From positions 434,001-498,000 of the forward strand of contig JAFRRW010000011.1 in assembly GCA_017427885.1 (NCBI GenBank): DNA of 64,000 nucleotides, given 5' to 3'. Shown here piece by piece: positions 55,163 through 63,726 of this stretch. This DNA comes from Bacteroidales bacterium. GTDB lineage: Bacteria > Bacteroidota > Bacteroidia > Bacteroidales > UBA932. The stretch's first letter is position 1. The number at the start of each line of letters is the position of its first letter. Position numbers and translations under genes: made by a program. The notes under the pieces are model-generated. The model was not told the DNA's origin. It saw nothing but the letters and a program-made list of their open reading frames with translations, and searched no databases.

Positions 55163-55942
55163 CTACCGTTCGAGACATTCGACGAAGAAATCACGGTCTG
55201 GCGCAGAAGATTCCGTAATGCGGTTCTTCAGGCGCCAGATCCTGTTATATACTATACTCTTGTCCTTCTCCAGTATCGTGGAGATTGTGGTGCTGGAAAA
55301 GCCAGCGGCGGCATAGGTGAAGAGCCGAAGGTTGTCTTCAGAAAGGTCCGGAAGCTGTTCCCTCAGGCGGGAAACTACGTTGTCCTTGTTTCTGTCCAGC
55401 ATCAGTTCCAGCCCTTTCCGGGAAGAATCGCTCCTCAGTTCCCCGATGACGTCCTTCACCTCCTTGAGGATTTTCGGATGGAGGTTTTCCGTTCCCTCAT
55501 AGATATAATATTGTTCACAAAGCCTCTCCAGCACGTCGAATTTCGCGATTGAAAGATGCTTTTCGGAAGGAAGCCTCTTTGCTGCGGCCTGCAGCTTGGT
55601 CTGCAGGTCCTCCGCGATTTCCATATATTTCTCGGCCTCCGCCTGCTCTTCCTTCAGCCTTTTCTCCGCCTGGATCTTGACAGTCCTGAAATACCAGAAC
55701 AGGGTGGCCAGTATTGAGGTCAACAGGAGGACGACGGCCCAGAATCGCATCCGGTCAACCCTCTGCTGCTCCTCAATGAGGGCGGAATATGCCTTGAGGG
55801 CGGCCACGTCCCCTTTCTCCCATGCCTCTTCGATCTCTTCCTGGAGATTGTCATATCTTTTCTGGAAGGAAACCCCTTCCGTGCCGGAGGAACAGCCGGC
55901 AAGCATCAGCAGGGAAAGGAGCAGGGGTAGGAAACGTTTCAT
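55163..55942 (-). CDS. Membrane-anchored regulator with LuxR-like HTH
   Basis: 259 residues from the ATG at 55942. A lipobox-like leader (LLMLAGCSSG), a short helical segment, a membrane helix near 68-86 (FWAVVLLLTSILATLFWYF), a coiled coil with Lys/Glu repeats (KRLKEEQAEAEKYMEIAEDL), and a C-terminal helix-turn-helix (LSEDNLRLFTYAAAGFSSTT then ISTILEKDKSIVYNRIWRL) of LuxR type. The leader and the helix place the HTH inside the cell. Its start overlaps the GH32 stop as TGATG, so it is translated with that gene. Confidence 0.82.
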   Translation of the reverse strand: MKRFLPLLLSLLMLAGCSSGTEGVSFQKRYDNLQEEIEEAWEKGDVAALKAYSALIEEQQRVDRMRFWAVVLLLTSILATLFWYFRTVKIQAEKRLKEEQAEAEKYMEIAEDLQTKLQAAAKRLPSEKHLSIAKFDVLERLCEQYYIYEGTENLHPKILKEVKDVIGELRSDSSRKGLELMLDRNKDNVVSRLREQLPDLSEDNLRLFTYAAAGFSSTTISTILEKDKSIVYNRIWRLKNRITESSAPDRDFFVECLER

Positions 55943-57591
55943 CACTTATTCCAAATACCAGATATCGTATCCACCTGAAGGTCCCTGACCGTAATTCCCG
56001 GGCCCCAGAACCGTAAATCGCCCTCCGTCTTCCCGTCATCGCGGCGCAGGGAATAACTGAAAAGACCGCCGTCCACGAAAACTTCCACGCTTGTACGGTC
56101 AATATAGACGTCCGCTTCCAGGGAAAGGGACGTCGGGTCCTGAGCGAAGAACAACTGCCCGCACAGACGGTTGTGGTTGGTGTCGTAGTCGATGATGTTT
56201 TGGCCGTTGAGGGAAAGTCCGGCGGAAGTGGAGTAACTGAGTTCCAAGATGGCGTGAATGTGCAGGCCGTCTTGGCCGGAGAATCCTTTCATCGCCGCTG
56301 TCGCCTCCTCGCCATTCAGGGTACCGTCTGCGGTATAGCGCCTTTCGAACAGGTTTTTTACTTCACGGACAGGGACGCTGGCAATCCTCGCCCCGTCCCT
56401 TGTCGAACGCAGCGTCAGTTCTGTCGGAAGAAGCATAAGGCAGTTGAAAGGTGTCAGTTCTCCCTGGTCCATAGTGCCCCATCCGATCTGGACACACCTT
56501 CCGTCGGGCAGGTTGGAAAAGGTCTGCGCCGCGTAAAGGGAACCGGAGGTGTAAAGGTATTTTCCACCTGTCGGAGTAAAGGTAAAACCATCGAATGTTC
56601 CGGTCATATATGTCCCTGACGCCCCGAGCATTACCCATAAGGTATTTTCAGGATTCCCGTCAACTGGCAGCTCGAAAAGGTCGGGGCATTCGTAGAATCC
56701 CCTCACGTGGCTGCGCCAGGTCCAGTCTTTCAGGTTGTCGGAGGTATAGATTGAATTGCCGTCCCGCTCGTACAGGACCATCACCCAGTGTTTCCCGGGG
56801 GCGTACCAGAGAAGGCGGGGGTCCCTGGTGTCGCCGGAATTCCACCTTTCATAGGAATCTATGACAGGATTCCCTTCGTATTTGACAAGCGTACGGCCGT
56901 GGTCGAGGCTGTAGGCGATGCACTGGGTTGCGCGCCTCCCGGCTGCGGTATATGCGAATACCATAGGAGGATGCCGCCTGTCGCCGAAACCGGAGGAATT
57001 TTTCCTGTCAACGACCGCGGAACCAGAAAACATCGTTCCCAGGCTGTCCGGGAACAGGGCGTCGTCGAATTCTTCCCAATGGAGGAGGTCCTTGCTTACG
57101 GCGTGCCCCCAATGCATATTGCCCCACTCCCGGCCATAGGGATTGTGCTGATAGAAAAGATGATACTCCCCGTCGTGCCAAACCAGGCCGTTGGGGTCGT
57201 TGATCCATCCCCTTCTGGTGGTGAAATGGTATTGAGGCCGGTTCTTCTCGCGGTAGAGTGCGGATCGACCACAAATGGTGTCTGCCTGGAAAACCCTGTC
57301 CAGGGCCTCCTGAGGGCCGTCATAGGTCAGGACCAGGGTCTTTCCCGCGTACCTTGTCAGATCTTTGAACACCCAGTAGTCTTCTTTTTCCGACGAAATC
57401 CTGACCTGCACCGTCAACGGGTCCAGGCCCTCGGCGCGTAGGGAAAGAGCCTTTGCCGGCAGGGACTGCGAAATGGGGATGTTGAGGTAGTTTTTCTCAA
57501 TTATCATCGTCCGTTCGGCGCACAGGGAGTCCGTCGCCGACATCAGAAAGACGGCGGTCAGGAAAAACGACAGTATCCGGACAGGTTTCAT
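55942..57591 (-). CDS. GH32 fructan hydrolase (invertase/levanase family)
   Basis: 549 residues from the ATG at 57591; the longer frame to 57681 adds sequence unlike a leader. Signal peptide (FLTAVFLMSATDSLCA). GH32 nucleophile motif RGWINDPNGLVW (Asp about 131), SGDTRDPRLLWYAPG (transition-state RDP) and the acid/base motif FYECPDLFELPV. C-terminal beta-sandwich SVEVFVDGGLFSYSLRR. Secreted enzyme releasing fructose from sucrose or fructans. It is translated with the membrane-anchored regulator, and 5' of it lies the structured RNA candidate on the opposite strand. Confidence 0.94.
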   Translation of the reverse strand: MKPVRILSFFLTAVFLMSATDSLCAERTMIIEKNYLNIPISQSLPAKALSLRAEGLDPLTVQVRISSEKEDYWVFKDLTRYAGKTLVLTYDGPQEALDRVFQADTICGRSALYREKNRPQYHFTTRRGWINDPNGLVWHDGEYHLFYQHNPYGREWGNMHWGHAVSKDLLHWEEFDDALFPDSLGTMFSGSAVVDRKNSSGFGDRRHPPMVFAYTAAGRRATQCIAYSLDHGRTLVKYEGNPVIDSYERWNSGDTRDPRLLWYAPGKHWVMVLYERDGNSIYTSDNLKDWTWRSHVRGFYECPDLFELPVDGNPENTLWVMLGASGTYMTGTFDGFTFTPTGGKYLYTSGSLYAAQTFSNLPDGRCVQIGWGTMDQGELTPFNCLMLLPTELTLRSTRDGARIASVPVREVKNLFERRYTADGTLNGEEATAAMKGFSGQDGLHIHAILELSYSTSAGLSLNGQNIIDYDTNHNRLCGQLFFAQDPTSLSLEADVYIDRTSVEVFVDGGLFSYSLRRDDGKTEGDLRFWGPGITVRDLQVDTISGIWNK

Positions 57592-57771
57592 ATTCCCAAA
57601 AATAACGAAGATATTTTTTAATCCCAAGAAGGGGAGTAAAGGCCCCGGATTCCAGGGGTGAGAGATTTTAAGATTTACCAAAAAGACAAATAATTGATAA
57701 TCTATTAGTTACTAAAGGAGGGGAGAGAGTTTTTGAAAGGCCGATTTTTAGGTAATGGAAATAATAAGCGC
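57592..57771. other. Intergenic stretch between GH32 and the RNA candidate
   Basis: 180 bp upstream of GH32 with AT-rich parts and a purine-rich run near 57715-57730. A promoter for GH32 should lie here on the minus strand; I see no perfect TAnnTTTG on that strand. No gene seen. Confidence 0.4.
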
Positions 57772-57779
57772 TACCTTTG
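57772..57779 (+). promoter_or_regulatory. -7 promoter box of the RNA candidate
   Basis: TACCTTTG, a perfect TAnnTTTG match; TTTA at 57747-57750 lies 21 bp upstream as a weak -33 element. Confidence 0.6.
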
Positions 57780-57783
57780 CAAT

Positions 57784-57910
57784 GTGGGAAAAGGCTCGCG
57801 AAGGCCGTACCCGCTGTGTTTTAAGAAAATAATGTTTGTGCACTGAATTGCAGAAATTCAGAACCGGCGTTCTCCAAATCGGTTTGCAGGGGAACGCCGG
57901 TTTCCGTTTT
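57784..57910 (+). ncRNA. Candidate structured small RNA (about 125 nt) ending in a strong terminator hairpin
   Basis: Downstream of a perfect -7 box. Predicted parts: GTGGG (57784-57788) with CCCGC (57810-57814) enclosing GGC/GCC; a 7-bp hairpin CTGAATT/AATTCAG (57843-57849, 57855-57861) with loop GCAGA; then a 14-bp stem (57862-57875 with 57889-57902, one G-T pair) followed by TCCGTTTT, fit for termination of a plus-strand RNA. A 16-codon ORF (start 57782, MWEKAREGRTRCVLRK) overlaps the 5' part, so a leader peptide is an alternative. The last hairpin may also end the convergent ThiL-like gene. I do not recognise a named RNA family. Confidence 0.5.
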
Positions 57911-57917
57911 CAAAGCC

Positions 57918-58886
57918 CTACCAACCCTGGGCCCTCATCGGCAGTTCTACACCGTCCGGAGTGACCAGCACGGCTCCTACGTCAGGAAGGGCCAGGTGGC
58001 CGATTATGTCGAAGGAAGGAAACTCCCTGCGGAATTTTTCCGCCTGAAGGATGGGGATGACGTAAAGGAGGCGGCAGTCCTCGCCTCCGTTCATCGCTGC
58101 GGAGACGGGGTCGATGTCCAGGAATTTTCCTGCGTCGAATGAATTACCTTCGAACGGAATCCTGTCCACATAGACCTTGGCGCCCAGGCCGGAGTCCCTG
58201 ACCAGGCGTTTTACGGCGTCGGACAGGCCGTTGGAAACCGCATAGCCGAACGAGGGGACGATGCCGGTCTCTTCAAGCCTCGAGACCACGGAAGCGTCGA
58301 TTTCCGGTTTCAGGTAATCTCCGATGATCATTTTATACTTGTCCAGCGTCTTCTGGTCCACCCCGTCCGTCTTTTCGGAAAACTTCCTGTTCTCCCTTTC
58401 CAGGACCTGCTGCCCCAGGAAGGCTGCGCCCAGGGGGCCGGAGACGGCTATGACATCCTTGCTTTTGGCCTCCGGACGGTTCTTAAGGGTTCCGGAATTG
58501 ATGGTCCCTGTCGCGCTGACGCTTATGATCAGGCCGTTCCGGGAGGGTTTCAGGTCCAGATCGGCGGTTTTGTACCCGTGCTCCCCGGCGGCTGTCGTCA
58601 CTCCTGTCCAAAGTTCCTGGATCTGCGGGAAATCCAGCTTCGAGGAGACACCGAGCCGTACGGAAAGCCCTTCGGGGGAAGCCAGGCGGGAGAGGAGTTC
58701 CGCCGTAACCATCACCACGGCCTTGTAACCCAGGTGCTTGAGGGGGAAATACGTAAGGTCGAAATCCGTCCCCTCCATCAGCAGGACCGATGCCGAAGGC
58801 CCGTTCCCACCTTTTTTCAAGGAACATCCGTCGAACAAGCACCCAATGGCCCCCTCCTTGCCCAAATCGAAGAAATTATCAGCCAT
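57918..58886 (-). CDS. ThiL-like protein with degraded active site
   Basis: 322 residues; ends LPMRAQGW like Bacteroidota ThiL (thiamine-monophosphate kinase), and keeps FDLTYFPLKHLGYKAVVM, SGPLGAAFLGQQVLERE, the AIR-synthase-like fold and GIVPSFGYAVSNGLSDA. The Mg and ATP residues are lost: no GDDAA loop near the N-terminus, no GGDT motif (YKTADLDL instead), SDGL reads SNGL, and GGEDYELL reads GGEDCRLL. I infer a non-catalytic relative or a changed activity. Sits alone on the minus strand, convergent with the RNA candidate. Confidence 0.8.
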   Translation of the reverse strand: MADNFFDLGKEGAIGCLFDGCSLKKGGNGPSASVLLMEGTDFDLTYFPLKHLGYKAVVMVTAELLSRLASPEGLSVRLGVSSKLDFPQIQELWTGVTTAAGEHGYKTADLDLKPSRNGLIISVSATGTINSGTLKNRPEAKSKDVIAVSGPLGAAFLGQQVLERENRKFSEKTDGVDQKTLDKYKMIIGDYLKPEIDASVVSRLEETGIVPSFGYAVSNGLSDAVKRLVRDSGLGAKVYVDRIPFEGNSFDAGKFLDIDPVSAAMNGGEDCRLLYVIPILQAEKFRREFPSFDIIGHLALPDVGAVLVTPDGVELPMRAQGW

Positions 58887-58994
58887 TTTAAAACATTTCT
58901 TATATGCAAAATTAATAAAATAAAACTTTCGGGTCGGGAGAAATTGGTAAAACCGGAGAGATTGGTTATTTTTATCGGAACAAATCCAACAGAT

Positions 58995-59837
58995 ATGAAA
59001 AGGACAATACTAATCGTTGCGACAATCTTCGCTTTCATACCCACCATTCTTCTCGCAGGTGCTAAAAAGGGAGAATTGAAGGTGATATCCTACAACATCC
59101 GCTATATGGAAGCCAACGACGGCACCAATTCCTGGCAGTACCGCTACCCGGCTTCGGCGATGATGATAATGGACCAGAAGCCCGACATATTCGGACTCCA
59201 GGAAGCCAAATATGGACAGAAAATGTATCTTGCAGAGGTCTGCAGGGGATATAAGGGAGTGGGCGTCGGCCGGGAAGACGGAAAGAAGGAAGGGGAGATA
59301 ATGGCCATTTTCTACAATACCAAGACCGTGAAACTTCTCAAGTGGGGCACGTACTGGCTGTCCGAGACTCCCGATACGCCATCGCAGGGTTGGGACGGAG
59401 CCTGTTTCCGTACCGCCACCTGGGCCCTTATGAAGGACAAAGCCACCGGCAGGAAGTTCTACTATGTCAACACCCATCTGGACCACGTCGGCTGGGAAGC
59501 CCGCAAGAATGGCCTGAATCTCATTATGGAGAGGGTGGCCAAGATGAACAAGGAGAACTATCCCCTGGTCATCACCGGCGATTTCAATATGAGGATTGAC
59601 CGTCCGGAATTCGACGAAATCAAGTCCAGGATGAAGAATGCGCGCGAAGAGGCTGTCACTACCGACCACCACAACACCTTCAACGGCTGGGGCAGGGCGC
59701 CGGAAAACGCCATCATAGACTATATCTGGTATTCGGGCTTCAGCAGTTGCATCGAATACGAGACCATCACGAAGCCTTATATGGACAGGACCTTCATTTC
59801 GGACCACTATCCCATCAAGGCTATCCTGATATTCTAG
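58995..59837 (+). CDS. Exported endonuclease/exonuclease/phosphatase family protein
   Basis: 280 residues from the ATG at 58995 with a signal peptide (ILIVATIFAFIPTILLAG). EEP motifs: ISYNIRYMEANDG, DIFGLQEAKYGQ (metal Glu), YVNTHLDHVGWEARK, LVITGDFNMRIDRPEF, and FISDHYPIKAI (catalytic His). Similar to the secreted Bacteroidales EEP proteins of unknown substrate. Second EEP protein in the window besides 25,938. Convergent with dnaE; repeat copy C lies between. Confidence 0.88.
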   Translation: MKRTILIVATIFAFIPTILLAGAKKGELKVISYNIRYMEANDGTNSWQYRYPASAMMIMDQKPDIFGLQEAKYGQKMYLAEVCRGYKGVGVGREDGKKEGEIMAIFYNTKTVKLLKWGTYWLSETPDTPSQGWDGACFRTATWALMKDKATGRKFYYVNTHLDHVGWEARKNGLNLIMERVAKMNKENYPLVITGDFNMRIDRPEFDEIKSRMKNAREEAVTTDHHNTFNGWGRAPENAIIDYIWYSGFSSCIEYETITKPYMDRTFISDHYPIKAILIF

Positions 59838-59851
59838 AAATCATTTTCCTT

Positions 59852-59975
59852 CGGCGATTCCGGAGTTTATTTCAGTGACAGTGCCACCCTCGGCAACTTA
59901 AGAGGGAGGGGCCCACGGCAAGCCGTGGGAGGGGCCGCGAAGCGGCGTCATCTGGAAGAAACTCCGGAATTGCCG
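59852..59975. repeat. Hairpin repeat element, copy C (reverse orientation)
   Basis: Arms 59852-59875 and 59952-59975 are 24 nt, complementary with 3 mismatches; the flanking bases T and T do not pair. The core 59876-59951 (76 bp) is the reverse complement of the core of copies A and B, with CCCACGGCTTGCCGTGGG replacing CCCTAAAGGG and a paired T-to-A / A-to-T change in the second stem. The right arm ends exactly before the dnaE stop codon. Confidence 0.85.
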
Positions 59976-62900
59976 TTACAGCCTCTTATCTATATTCCAG
60001 GTAATCCCAAGGGCCGAGAGGTCGTAGCAGAACTCGGTGGAAACCGCCACGGTGAACTTGTGTGACAGGAATTCCACGCGGTATTTCGTCTTGGGGTCGT
60101 AAAGGAAAAGGGAAAGGGGAACGGTGCCCTTGTTACGCTTCAGCAGGGTTACCAGTTTCTTGCGGAAGGACTCCGTGAGCATCGGGGTGGTGACATTGAT
60201 CGAGAAACCCTTGATGAGGGTGTCGGCCACGTTGCCCAGCAAGGTGATTTTCAGGATTCTGAAGGCATAGGGAGGCTTTGTCGCCGGCTTTTCCGCATCC
60301 TGCTGCTTTCCGAAGAATTCACGCCTTTTGATCTCCCCTTCGATGTAGAGGGCGTTCTTTTCCTGCATGAAACTCATATAGTTCTGCAGGTCGACTCCGA
60401 ACAGGGGGAATTCCGCGCTGCCGGAGAAGTCCTCTATCGTCGCCACGGCCATCGGCCGCCCGTTCCGTGTGGTCTTTGTCTTGTAGGAAGTCACCAGTCC
60501 GGCAAGGGCTACCTTCCTGGGCTTGTCGGCGGCGTCGCACTCGGCCACCGCCTCGCTGAGATTCGCCATCTGACAGGTGGTAAAGTTCTCTATCTCAAAG
60601 GAATATTTGTCAAGAGGATGGGAAGAAAGGTACATCCCGACGAATTCCTTTTCCTGCTGGAGCAGGAACATCTCGTCTTCCTCTCCGGAGAACGCCGGCA
60701 CATCCGGGCGGACCGGGCGGAACTCCTCGCTGTCTCCGAATAGGGACACCGAACCGGATTCCTTATCCTGCTTGTAGAGCTCGGCGTACTTCACCAGTTC
60801 GTCTATGAACGGGTCTCCGCTCTTCCCCGGCAGGAAATACTGCGATCTCCTTATCCCGAAGGAATCGAAGGCTCCGGCATAGATAAGGCATTCTACCGCT
60901 TTCCGTCCAAGGGGCACGGGAATCCTTTCCACGAAATCGAACACGTCGGAGAACGGCCCGCGCTCCGTCCTTTCCTGGACTATCGCATCCACGATGTTGG
61001 AGCCGAAGGTCTTGATTCCCCCGAGGCCGAAGCGGATGTTGCCTTCCCTGTTGACGCTGAAATGGTTCTCGCTTTCGTTCACGTCGGGATTCAGGACCTT
61101 TATTCTTCCCTTGCGGCAATCATCCATTATCTCCTTGATCTCAGTCATGTTGTTGAGGTTCTGGCTGAGGTTGGCGGCCTGGAACTCGGGTGCGTAATGG
61201 GCTTTCAGCCAGGCTGTCTGGTAGGAAACCCAGGCATAGCAGGTGGCGTGGGACTTGTTGAAGGCGTATTTCGCAAAGGACTCCCAGTCCGACCATATCT
61301 TGTTCAGGACTTCGGCGGGATGGCCGTTTTTCGTTCCCCCTTCGATAAACTCGTCGTGCATCGACTGAAGGACATCTATCAACTTCTTTCCCATCGCCTT
61401 TCGGAGCTTGTCCGCCTTTCCCCTCGAGAATCCGGCGACCTTCTGGGATATCCTCATCACCTGCTCCTGGTACACGGTCACCCCGTAGGTTTCCTCGAGG
61501 AGGTCGGCCATTTCAGGAAGGTCGTAGGTAATTTCCTCGTCCCCGCGTTTCCTGGCGACGAACGAGGGGATATAATCCATCGGTCCAGGGCGGTACAGGG
61601 CGTTCATTGCTATGAGGTCCTCGAACCTGCGCGGGTGGAGCTTGATGAGCCAGTCCTTCATTCCGTTGGATTCGAACTGGAATACGCTCTTGGTGTCTCC
61701 GCGTCCGTAAAGGTCGAAGGTTTCGGGGTCGTCGATGGGTATCTTTTCGATGTCTATTTCCTTTCCGTGGGACTTGCGGATGTTGTCGAGACACTCGTTT
61801 ATGATGGAAAGGGTGTTGAGGCCGAGGAAATCCATCTTCAGCATACCCACCTCCTCGATGTAGGAACCCTCGTACTGGGACACCCACACCTCCTGGCCCG
61901 TGGCCTTGTCTACACCCACCGTGATGGGGATGTAGTCAGTGAGGTCCCCGCGACCTATGATCATCGCGCAGGCATGGATTCCGACCTGGCGGATGCATCC
62001 TTCGAGCTGTAGGGCGTATTTGAGGACCTCCTTCACCAGGGGCGCGCCGTTCTCATATTCGTTTTTCAGGGCGGGTACCAACCGGACGCAGTTCTTCAGG
62101 GTGGGCTTGATGTCCTTGCCTTTCTCGTCGACGCCGAGAGGCCTGTCCGGAATCATCTTCGCGAGCCGGTTGGTTTCATCCAGGGAGAGCCGGCTGATCC
62201 TTCCAACGTCCTTGATGGCGCCCTTCGCCAGCATCGTGCCGAAAGTAATGACGTGGGAGATATGGTCCGTGCCGTATTTGTCCTGGACGTACTTGATGAC
62301 GCGGTAGCGGCCCTCTACGTCGAAGTCCACGTCGATATCCGGCATAGAAATCCTCTCGGGGTTGAGGAACCTCTCGAACAGGAGGCCGTATTTCAGGGGG
62401 TCGAGATTCGTGATACTGAGGCAGTAGGCCACGCAGGATCCGGCGGCCGAGCCCCTTCCGGGCCCTACGGATATCCCGTGGGCCTTCGCCCAGTTTATGA
62501 AGTCCTGGACTATTAGGAAATAGTCCGGGAAGCCCATCCTTGAGATGGTCTTGAGCTCGAAGTCAATCCTTTCGGCCGTTTCCGCGTCGAGGGTTCCATA
62601 TCTCTCTTCCGCTCCCTTATAGGTAAGGTGGCACATATAGGCCACGCTCCTACAGAAGGCGTCTCCGCGGTAGGCCCCCTTCTCGTCATTCCTGCCGGCG
62701 TCTATGACGTCCTTGTATTTTTCAAGATGGGAATCTATATCCTTGAGGAAGTCGGAGGGAAGGTCGAAGACGGGAAGGACGTGGTCCCTGTCGATGGAGA
62801 AGGATTCGATCTTGTCCAGGATTTCGATCGTGTTGTCGAAGGCCTCCGGATGGTCCGGGAACAGGGCCCGCATCTCTTCCTCGCTCTTCAGCCATTCCTG

Positions 62901-63635
62901 CCTGGTGTAGCGGAGCCGGTCGGGATCATCCACGAACTTGTTGGTGGTAAGGCAGATGAGCCTGTCGTGGGCCTCTCCGTCCTCCTTCCTCACAAAATGG
63001 ACGTCGTTGGTGGCCACCACTTTCACTTTGTGTTTCTCGGCAAGTTCGAAAAGGACACTGCAATATTGTTTTTCCTGCTCGTAAACCCTCGGCGACAGCC
63101 CCGGAACCTCCGTCTTGTGGAGCATAACTTCCAGGTAATAATCGTCCCCGAACACCTTTTTGTGCCATTCTATGGCCATTTCCGCACCTTCGATGTCGCC
63201 GTGGAGGATATGTTGCGGCACCTCTCCCTTTATGCAGGCGGATGTGCAGATGAGACCCTCGTGGTATTTCTCAATCACCTCGTGGGACACCCTCGGCTTG
63301 TAGTAGAACCCTTCCAGGCGGGCGATGGAGACGATCTTCATCAGGTTCTGATAGCCCTTGTAGTTCTTCGCCAGGAGGATGAGGTGGTAGTATCCCTTTT
63401 CCTTGATTCTATGGTCTCCGAAAGACACGTAGATCTCGCAGCCTGCGACCGGTTTCACCGAGGGGTGTTTCTTCGCGAATTTGAAGAACTCCTTGATGCC
63501 GTACATATACCCGTGGTCGGTAATGGCCAGGCCCGGCATCCCGAGTTCCTCCGCCCGTTTGAAAAGGTTGTCGATGGAGGAATGTCCGTCGAGGATGGAA
63601 TACTGGGTGTGTACGTGAAGGTGAACGAAGGCCAT
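59976..63635 (-). CDS. dnaE: DNA polymerase III alpha subunit
   Basis: 1219 residues. PHP domain at the N-terminus (HLHVHTQYSILDGHSSIDNL), polymerase catalytic Asp motif MPDIDVDFD at about 431-438, GRGSAAGSCVAYCLSI (phosphate binding), helix-hairpin-helix and OB domain (KVALAGLVTSYKTKT) at the end. DnaE1-type replicative polymerase; no 3'-5' exonuclease domain. Leftward, after the secDF terminator. Stop touches repeat copy C. Confidence 0.97.
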   Translation of the reverse strand: MAFVHLHVHTQYSILDGHSSIDNLFKRAEELGMPGLAITDHGYMYGIKEFFKFAKKHPSVKPVAGCEIYVSFGDHRIKEKGYYHLILLAKNYKGYQNLMKIVSIARLEGFYYKPRVSHEVIEKYHEGLICTSACIKGEVPQHILHGDIEGAEMAIEWHKKVFGDDYYLEVMLHKTEVPGLSPRVYEQEKQYCSVLFELAEKHKVKVVATNDVHFVRKEDGEAHDRLICLTTNKFVDDPDRLRYTRQEWLKSEEEMRALFPDHPEAFDNTIEILDKIESFSIDRDHVLPVFDLPSDFLKDIDSHLEKYKDVIDAGRNDEKGAYRGDAFCRSVAYMCHLTYKGAEERYGTLDAETAERIDFELKTISRMGFPDYFLIVQDFINWAKAHGISVGPGRGSAAGSCVAYCLSITNLDPLKYGLLFERFLNPERISMPDIDVDFDVEGRYRVIKYVQDKYGTDHISHVITFGTMLAKGAIKDVGRISRLSLDETNRLAKMIPDRPLGVDEKGKDIKPTLKNCVRLVPALKNEYENGAPLVKEVLKYALQLEGCIRQVGIHACAMIIGRGDLTDYIPITVGVDKATGQEVWVSQYEGSYIEEVGMLKMDFLGLNTLSIINECLDNIRKSHGKEIDIEKIPIDDPETFDLYGRGDTKSVFQFESNGMKDWLIKLHPRRFEDLIAMNALYRPGPMDYIPSFVARKRGDEEITYDLPEMADLLEETYGVTVYQEQVMRISQKVAGFSRGKADKLRKAMGKKLIDVLQSMHDEFIEGGTKNGHPAEVLNKIWSDWESFAKYAFNKSHATCYAWVSYQTAWLKAHYAPEFQAANLSQNLNNMTEIKEIMDDCRKGRIKVLNPDVNESENHFSVNREGNIRFGLGGIKTFGSNIVDAIVQERTERGPFSDVFDFVERIPVPLGRKAVECLIYAGAFDSFGIRRSQYFLPGKSGDPFIDELVKYAELYKQDKESGSVSLFGDSEEFRPVRPDVPAFSGEEDEMFLLQQEKEFVGMYLSSHPLDKYSFEIENFTTCQMANLSEAVAECDAADKPRKVALAGLVTSYKTKTTRNGRPMAVATIEDFSGSAEFPLFGVDLQNYMSFMQEKNALYIEGEIKRREFFGKQQDAEKPATKPPYAFRILKITLLGNVADTLIKGFSINVTTPMLTESFRKKLVTLLKRNKGTVPLSLFLYDPKTKYRVEFLSHKFTVAVSTEFCYDLSALGITWNIDKRL

Positions 63636-63669
63636 TGCGCAGGGATTGTCGTGTCAGACAAAGTTACAC

Positions 63670-63703
63670 AAAAAAGCCCGATATGAAAAGATTCATACCG
63701 GGC
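63670..63703 (-). terminator. Rho-independent terminator of secDF
   Basis: On the minus strand GCCCGGTATGAA (63703-63692) pairs with TTCATATCGGGC (63687-63676) with one mismatch and a 4-nt loop, followed by TTTTTT. It sits between the secDF stop and the dnaE start. Confidence 0.85.
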
Positions 63704-63726
63704 CTTTAAGGTGTATTATGAAAAAT

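Noticed and set aside
62628..63686. Plus-strand frame opposite dnaE
   Set aside because: Shadow; dnaE PHP domain is coded on the other strand.
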